Positions 13,328 through 17,532 of a stretch of DNA of 17,532 nucleotides are shown piece after piece. Each line of letters starts with the position of its first letter. Positions within the stretch are counted from its first letter, which is position 1. The DNA lies in the NCBI GenBank assembly GCA_938048505.1, contig CALIUX010000113.1, positions 1-17,532 on the forward strand, in the 5' to 3' direction. Made by a program: the position numbers and the translations under genes. The notes under the pieces are model-generated. The model was not told where the DNA came from. It made no database searches and worked only from the letters and a program-made list of their open reading frames with translations. The stretch is from an uncultured Pseudomonadales bacterium. Lineage in GTDB: Bacteria > Pseudomonadota > Gammaproteobacteria > Pseudomonadales > Cellvibrionaceae.

Positions 13328-14335
13328 TTAAAAAAGTGGGGTTTTGTAAGGTTGTCCGGGAATTTCTCTGACAAGTTTAGGTACAAGAAAACCCGGTAGC
13401 TGTGCTTGAATCCCCTTGTGCAAAGCGACTGCTTGGGATTCAGGTAAATCAAAATGCTTTGTGCCCCTTACTTTGTCCATTACATGCAAGTAGTAAGGCA
13501 ATACACCTTGGTTAAAGAGTTTTTCACTCAGGTCAACTAAAGCACTTTCTGAATCATTAATGCCAGCGAGTAAAACCGCTTGGTTAAGTAGCGTGATACC
13601 TTGCTGTTTCAGCATGTCAAAAGCGCAGTGTGTCAGGTTGTCTAACTCTTGTGCATGATTGCTATGCATAACGACTATGCACTTGAGGTGTGAGCTTGTG
13701 AGGAGATTAACGAGCTCAGGGGTAATGCGAGAGGGTAAAACAATGGGGATTCGGGTGTGCAAGCGTAGACGTGTGATATGTGGAATATCGGCGATTTTCT
13801 GAATTAACCATTGAAGCTGATTGTCGCTAAGAGTGAGTGGATCACCGCCACTGAGTATCACTTCCTTAATACTCGAATCAGCTTGAATATAGGCTAATGC
13901 TTGAGACCATTCGGCACGATTTGGGCTGTTGGCTGAATAATCAAACTCACGCCTAAAACAGTACCGGCAATTGATCGCACATTGCCCTGCCGTAATAAAT
14001 AGCACTCTGCCTTGATATTTATGGATGAGCCCTTTAACCGGGTTATGTAAACTTTCGGCTAATGGATCGCTGACAAACTCTACGTGTTCTGTTAATTCAT
14101 GAGGTGAGGGCAGTATTTGCTGTAACAGCGGGTCATTAGGTGTATTGGGTCTAATACGTTTTAGGTAAGACGGTGTGACGCGTACACGAAAACGCTCATG
14201 CGCCTGCCACGCTTTGGGCAATGAATCAGGTGCCAAATCGAGTGCTTCATAAAGAGTTTTTGGGCAGGTGATCAGTTTTTTTAGCTCTTCTTGCCAGCTG
14301 AGGGTAGACGAGGAGTGGAGTGTTCGAGGTATCAT
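13328..14335 (-). CDS. epmB: EF-P beta-lysylation protein EpmB (lysine 2,3-aminomutase)
   Basis: Radical-SAM, PLP-dependent aminomutase (YjeK) that converts (S)-alpha-lysine to (R)-beta-lysine, the donor for EF-P modification. The iron-sulfur motif CxxxCxxC is C119, C123 and C126, with RYCFRREF after it. SGGDPL near residue 160 is the usual SAM-binding strand. Near the C-terminus the PYKTPL motif supplies the probable PLP lysine, K331. The 335-aa length matches E. coli EpmB (342), without the extra C-terminal domain of clostridial lysine aminomutases. It is divergent from efp across 40 bases, so the two 5' regions overlap. That places it functionally with efp and epmA. Confidence 0.95.
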   Translation of the reverse strand: MIPRTLHSSSTLSWQEELKKLITCPKTLYEALDLAPDSLPKAWQAHERFRVRVTPSYLKRIRPNTPNDPLLQQILPSPHELTEHVEFVSDPLAESLHNPVKGLIHKYQGRVLFITAGQCAINCRYCFRREFDYSANSPNRAEWSQALAYIQADSSIKEVILSGGDPLTLSDNQLQWLIQKIADIPHITRLRLHTRIPIVLPSRITPELVNLLTSSHLKCIVVMHSNHAQELDNLTHCAFDMLKQQGITLLNQAVLLAGINDSESALVDLSEKLFNQGVLPYYLHVMDKVRGTKHFDLPESQAVALHKGIQAQLPGFLVPKLVREIPGQPYKTPLF

Positions 14336-14375
14336 ACGCGGCTTTGTGTTTTATGAATCCTAATGAGGAACTGTA

Positions 14376-14948
14376 ATGGCGGATTATTCTACCAATGAAT
14401 TTCGCGGTGGTCTTAAAGTCATGCTCGATGGCGACCCCTGCTCGGTGGTTGAAAACGAGTATGTTAAGCCTGGTAAAGGGCAAGCGTTTAACCGTGTCAA
14501 ACTGCGTAACTTAAAGACGGGTCGAGTTTGGGAGCGCACGTTTAAGTCGGGCGAAAAGCTCGAAGGTGCAGACGTTATGGAAACAGATATGGAATATCTC
14601 TATAACGATGGTGAATTCTACCACTTTATGGAGCCGCAAACCTTTGAGCAGGTTCAGGCTGATGCCACAGCCGTTGGTGAGACCTCTAAATGGTTGAAAG
14701 AGCAAGAAACCTATGTGGTCACGCTTTTTAATGGTGCGCCACTTGCTGTTGCTGCGCCGAACCATATTGAGTTAGAAATTACAGAAACCGATCCGGGTTT
14801 GAAAGGGGATACCGCGCAAGGTGGCACTAAGCCTGCTACGTTAGCTACCGGTGCAATGGTAAAAGTGCCCCTGTTCCTCTCGACAGGTGAAATCATTAAA
14901 GTGGATACGCGCACGGGTGAATACCTTGGTCGTGCCTCGACTAAATAA
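14376..14948 (+). CDS. efp: translation elongation factor P
   Basis: A 190-aa EF-P with the KOW-like N-domain followed by two OB folds. It binds between the P and E sites and relieves ribosome stalling at consecutive prolines. The tip loop reads VKPGKGQAF, placing the modified lysine at K34 exactly as in E. coli; with epmA and epmB in the window, beta-lysylation at K34 is expected. The last domain keeps the TRTGEYLGR signature. GAGGAA (14365-14370) stands five bases before the ATG. With only 40 bases to epmB, any efp promoter must reach into the epmB coding sequence. Confidence 0.97.
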   Translation: MADYSTNEFRGGLKVMLDGDPCSVVENEYVKPGKGQAFNRVKLRNLKTGRVWERTFKSGEKLEGADVMETDMEYLYNDGEFYHFMEPQTFEQVQADATAVGETSKWLKEQETYVVTLFNGAPLAVAAPNHIELEITETDPGLKGDTAQGGTKPATLATGAMVKVPLFLSTGEIIKVDTRTGEYLGRASTK

Positions 14949-15069
14949 CGCTGGCCGCTTTTTTTATAGTTATAGTGGGTGGTCAGTTATTCACTGGCTT
15001 ACCCACATTAAGCTCAAGTCTCGTTCTTCTGCTCTACTCATGTAGAGTATGCAATCTAGTGCATAATCT
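14949..15069. other. efp-epmA intergenic region with successive hairpins
   Basis: A T7 run (14959-14965) follows GGCCGC after efp, but no good stem stands before it. GTGGGT (14975-14980) pairs with ACCCAC (15001-15006), with inner CAGT (14984-14987) and ACTG (14993-14996); no T tract follows. Two further dyads lie next to the epmA start (15032-15064). Confidence 0.45.
15032..15064 (+). promoter_or_regulatory. two adjacent dyads at the epmA translation start
   Basis: CTCTAC (15032-15037) and GTAGAG (15042-15047) form a perfect 6-bp stem with loop TCAT. ATGCA (15049-15053) and TGCAT (15060-15064) form a second dyad with a six-base loop. They end six bases before the epmA ATG, where a Shine-Dalgarno sequence would normally lie and none is visible. 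They could act as an operator or limit ribosome access. Confidence 0.4.
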
Positions 15070-16002
15070 ATGAATCAATTTGGCCCGACTGCCGACTTTT
15101 CTGCGCTACGCTTGCGTGCTGATGTCTTGCGTAAAATTCGGCAATATTTTTTTGATCACCACGTTTTAGAAGTTGATGTGCCCGTTTTGGCTGAGCATTC
15201 GGTGACGGATGTGTACTTGTCTGCACTAAGTGTTTCAGTGATGGGGCAGGTGCAATATTTGCAAACGTCCCCGGAGTACTACATGAAGCGTTTATTGGCG
15301 GCAGGTAGCAGCTCTATTTATACCATTGTAAAAGCCTTTCGAGCGGATGAAAAAGGACAGCGTCATCGCCCAGAATTTTCTATGTTGGAGTGGTACCGTA
15401 CTGGTATTGATGATCGGCAGCTTATGCAGGATGTTATAGGCTTAGCTTCGAGTATCGGTATTGATGAAGCGTTTGAGCAGGTTAGCTATCGCGACTTATT
15501 TCTTTTACATACAGGCCTTAACCCTCATATTGCTGAAACACATGAATTAGCGCATTACTGTGAGAGCCACTTTGGTATTGATTGGCCAAATACCCCACGT
15601 AGCACATGGCTAGATATCATTTTTAGTCGTCATATAGAGCCACAACTGCAAGCTCCAACACTGGTTTATGATTTTCCGTCATGCCAGTGCGCCCTGGCGC
15701 GCGTACGATCAAATGACCTAGGTGAGCCGGTCGCACGACGGTTTGAGTGGTATTGGCAAGGCCTTGAGTTGGCGAATGGCTATTGGGAATTAACCGATGC
15801 AGCAGTGCAGCGCGACCGCTTTGAACAAGATAATCAGGCACGGATTCAGCAACATTTACCGGCTATGGTAATGGACCCCCATTTTTTGGCAGCCATGGAG
15901 CATGGTCTACCTGAATGTGCTGGCATTGCCTTAGGTTTAGATCGTTTAATGATGTGTTTACTTAAGACACGTAACATTGCCGATGTGATGGCATTTGGCT
16001 AA
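15070..16002 (+). CDS. epmA: EF-P--(R)-beta-lysine ligase EpmA
   Basis: Class II lysyl-tRNA-synthetase paralogue (PoxA/GenX/YjeA) lacking the anticodon-binding domain. It activates (R)-beta-lysine and transfers it to K34 of EF-P. Motif 2 is visible as TSPEYYMKRLL (67-77), FRADEKGQRHRPEFSMLEWY (90-109) and onward. Motif 3 is GIALGLDRLMM (285-295) with R292. The 310 aa are slightly short against E. coli (325), mostly at the two termini. The start is constrained: TAA at 15064-15066 is in frame two codons upstream, and the next internal Met is too late. No SD precedes this ATG, which is unusual for the window. It lies 121 bases after efp. Confidence 0.95.
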   Translation: MNQFGPTADFSALRLRADVLRKIRQYFFDHHVLEVDVPVLAEHSVTDVYLSALSVSVMGQVQYLQTSPEYYMKRLLAAGSSSIYTIVKAFRADEKGQRHRPEFSMLEWYRTGIDDRQLMQDVIGLASSIGIDEAFEQVSYRDLFLLHTGLNPHIAETHELAHYCESHFGIDWPNTPRSTWLDIIFSRHIEPQLQAPTLVYDFPSCQCALARVRSNDLGEPVARRFEWYWQGLELANGYWELTDAAVQRDRFEQDNQARIQQHLPAMVMDPHFLAAMEHGLPECAGIALGLDRLMMCLLKTRNIADVMAFG

Positions 16003-16123
16003 TGTTTCCCCTTTTCGTCTCCTAACAAGACTATACTGCGTCGCCCTTTATTGAACATGTTTTTATTATTCCTGTCTGTCATGGGAGTGATGTATTTTAT
16101 GCGCCTATATTGAGAGTGACTTA

Positions 16124-16810
16124 ATGATTATTGACTTTGATAATATCACGGCCTCTGAACGGTATTTTGCAATGGTGCAAAGCATTGTTCCGCGGCCTAT
16201 AGCTTGGGTTTTAACTGATAATGGGGCCGCGAGCGGTAGTGTGAGTACAAGCGAACCGAACGCTTCCACGGGCAGCATACTCAACCCATCACGTTATAAC
16301 TTAGCGCCCTTTTCCTTTTTTACCGGTATCTGTAGTGACCCACCTTTATTGATGTTATCTGTGGGGAAAAAAGCAAAGGGAGCAGAATCTGGCCTGCAAA
16401 AAGATACTTGCGTCAATATTCGAGAGCGAAAGCATTTTGTGGTGCATATTGCGAATACTGATTCACTTGATGCGGTTAATCAATCAGCCGCGACGCTTGA
16501 TCATGGTGAATCTGAGATTGAAAAACTGCAATTGCCGCTAGTACCATTCGATGACTGCCCGCTCCCAAGGTTTGAGCAAGCGCCCATTGCTATGCATTGC
16601 ACACTTTATCGTTTAGACACGATTGGCAATGAGCCGCAGTCAATAGTGTATGGCCTGATTCATGCGTTGTATGTCAATGATACCTGCGTAACGCCTCATG
16701 ATACCGGGCGCTTGCAAATTAACCCGCAAGCGGTGCAGCCGCTGTCGCGTCTAGGAGGTAAATGGTATTGCGAAATGGGGCAATTACTAGAGGCTAACCG
16801 CCCTAAATAA
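16124..16810 (+). CDS. flavin reductase-like FMN-binding split-barrel protein
   Basis: A 228-aa protein of the flavin reductase-like family. It shows SIVPRPIAWV (20-29), NLAPFSFFTG (59-68), DPPLLMLSVG (72-81), KDTCVNI (93-99) and FVVHIA (105-110), the usual order of FMN-contacting segments. Members bind FMN and act as NAD(P)H:flavin reductases or uncharacterised flavoproteins. Between WVLTDNG and NLAPF there is a Ser/Asn-rich stretch of roughly 20 residues (about 34-57) where relatives, as I recall them, have a short turn. GAGAG lies upstream of the ATG at a wide spacing. No operon link to epmA is evident (121-base gap). The substrate is unknown. Confidence 0.85.
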   Translation: MIIDFDNITASERYFAMVQSIVPRPIAWVLTDNGAASGSVSTSEPNASTGSILNPSRYNLAPFSFFTGICSDPPLLMLSVGKKAKGAESGLQKDTCVNIRERKHFVVHIANTDSLDAVNQSAATLDHGESEIEKLQLPLVPFDDCPLPRFEQAPIAMHCTLYRLDTIGNEPQSIVYGLIHALYVNDTCVTPHDTGRLQINPQAVQPLSRLGGKWYCEMGQLLEANRPK

Positions 16811-16977
16811 TAATTCATTGAAAATAATTGCAAAGTATAGACCTACTTACAGCAATATTATTTGTTAAAATAAAAGGTTTTTAGTGTTATTTAGCGTGGG
16901 TGGCTGTTGTACGGTACATGTACTTTGAGTATCTGTATTCGAGTGAGCATGCTAGTTGTTATATTTTGAGGTCTTTA

Positions 16978-17463
16978 ATGAAGGTTGAACAAAATCGAGT
17001 CGTTTCGATTAACTACCACTTAAGCGAAGAGCAAGGCGAATTGCTTGAAAAGAGCGAAGAGGGTATTCCCATGGCGTATCTACATGGCCATAGTAATATC
17101 CTTGAAGGGCTGGAAGCGGCTCTAAAAGGGCACGTAGCCGGTGATGAGATATCAGTAACACTTACGCCCGAACAAGCATATGGCCCTGTGCACGAAGGCG
17201 CTCAACAAAAAGTCCCCATCAAGCATCTAGCCGGTAAATATAAGCGCCTTTTGCCTGGCATGCTGGTAAGAGTGAATACAGAGCGTGGCATGCGCGATGC
17301 CAAAGTCATCAAAGCTGGCCGCTTCATGGTTGATATTGATACTAACCACCCTTTTGCGGGTAAAACTTTAACGTTTGTGGTGGTGATTCGCGATGTGCGC
17401 GAGGCGACCCCTGAAGAAATTTCTCATGGCCACGCTCACGGTCTGGGTGGTCATCAGCATTAA
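16978..17463 (+). CDS. slyD: SlyD-type FKBP peptidyl-prolyl cis-trans isomerase
   Basis: A 161-aa FKBP of the SlyD branch: a prolyl isomerase and chaperone that can bind nickel. The FKBP core (about 1-68 and 127-145) is split by the insert-in-flap chaperone domain (about 70-125). Marks are NILEGLEAALKGHVAGDE (40-57), PEQAYGP (64-70) and NHPFAGKTLTF (123-133). The C-terminal tail HGHAHGLGGHQH is His-rich but much shorter than in E. coli SlyD, so metal binding should be more limited. ATG 16978 is preferred over an in-frame GTG at 16900: GAGG (16968-16971) stands six bases before this ATG, and MKVEQNRVVSINYHL aligns with known SlyD N-termini. Upstream is a GTACATGTAC palindrome (16914-16923) of unknown role. 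Confidence 0.93.
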   Translation: MKVEQNRVVSINYHLSEEQGELLEKSEEGIPMAYLHGHSNILEGLEAALKGHVAGDEISVTLTPEQAYGPVHEGAQQKVPIKHLAGKYKRLLPGMLVRVNTERGMRDAKVIKAGRFMVDIDTNHPFAGKTLTFVVVIRDVREATPEEISHGHAHGLGGHQH

Positions 17464-17483
17464 CTACACACTAAACAGATAAT

Positions 17484-17532
17484 ATGATGTTGCAAAAGGT
17501 TGCTAACAAATCCGCTCACATTTGGCGTAAGG
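17484..17532 (+). CDS. possible 5' end of a further gene (truncated by window edge)
   Basis: ATGATG at 17484-17489 opens a frame (MMLQKVANKSAHIWRK) that is still open at the window end. It lies 20 bases after slyD on the same strand. No clear Shine-Dalgarno sequence precedes it and sixteen codons are too few to identify a product. Confidence 0.2.
   Translation, partial: MMLQKVANKSAHIWRK

Noticed and set aside
14945..14973. Intrinsic terminator for efp at the T7 run (14959-14965)
   Set aside because: The bases before the T run (GCTGGCCGC) cannot form a stem with a loop, and the only dyad, ATAAC/GTTAT, straddles the T run.
16057..16113. 18-codon hydrophobic ORF (MFLLFLSVMGVMYFMRLY) just before the flavin reductase-like gene
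   Set aside because: It has no ribosome-binding site and is too short to separate from chance in AT-rich DNA, although a membrane micropeptide cannot be excluded.
16900..16977. N-terminal 26-residue extension of SlyD from a GTG start
   Set aside because: ATG 16978 has GAGG six bases upstream and matches the usual SlyD N-terminus; the extension is not protein-family-like.

Overview
The window looks like chromosomal DNA of a marine-type gammaproteobacterium related to the Pseudomonas/Cellvibrionaceae side of the class. The reasons are a metZ-type sulfhydrylase, a cyanide-insensitive (CioAB-type) bd oxidase, a moxR-DUF58-tgpA cluster, a FimX-like protein, and a grouped efp/epmA/epmB set. Base composition is moderate and looks even throughout. 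I see no insertion sequence, phage gene, tRNA, rRNA or CRISPR array. The taxonomic placement is inference from gene content only.

Layout. Positions 1-36 may hold the last codons of an upstream gene, followed by metZ (78-1271, +). Convergent to it is a minus-strand operon running from a GbsR/MarR-type regulator (4282-3746) into cydA (3682-2282) and cydB (2282-1299, overlapping cydA by one base). The regulator's promoter contains a perfect inverted repeat lying on its -10 box. A 327-base divergent region (4283-4609) then leads into the plus-strand trio moxR (4610), DUF58 (5576) and tgpA (6608-8602). That region contains 21-base tandem repeats that fall inside a possible 35-codon ORF. Between tgpA and the convergent fimX-like gene are hairpins and a 14-base tandem repeat.

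The minus-strand pair of a divergent PilZ-like hypothetical (13003-11306) and the fimX-like gene (10965-8842) forms a probable c-di-GMP/type IV pilus signalling locus. In the 340 bases between them, on the opposite strand, are a consensus -35 (TTGACA), a 17-base spacer, a TACTAC -10 and, about 180 bases later, a perfect 7-bp hairpin with a short T tract. This predicts an unannotated small RNA of about 200 nt and is the best novelty candidate in the window.

The right part is an EF-P module. epmB (lysine 2,3-aminomutase, minus) is divergent from efp (plus) across 40 bases, with epmA (beta-lysine ligase, plus) next. EpmB makes (R)-beta-lysine and EpmA attaches it to Lys34 of EF-P, which helps ribosomes through polyproline stretches. 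A flavin-reductase-like flavoprotein and a SlyD-type prolyl isomerase with a short His-rich tail close the window, which may end inside the start of one more gene.
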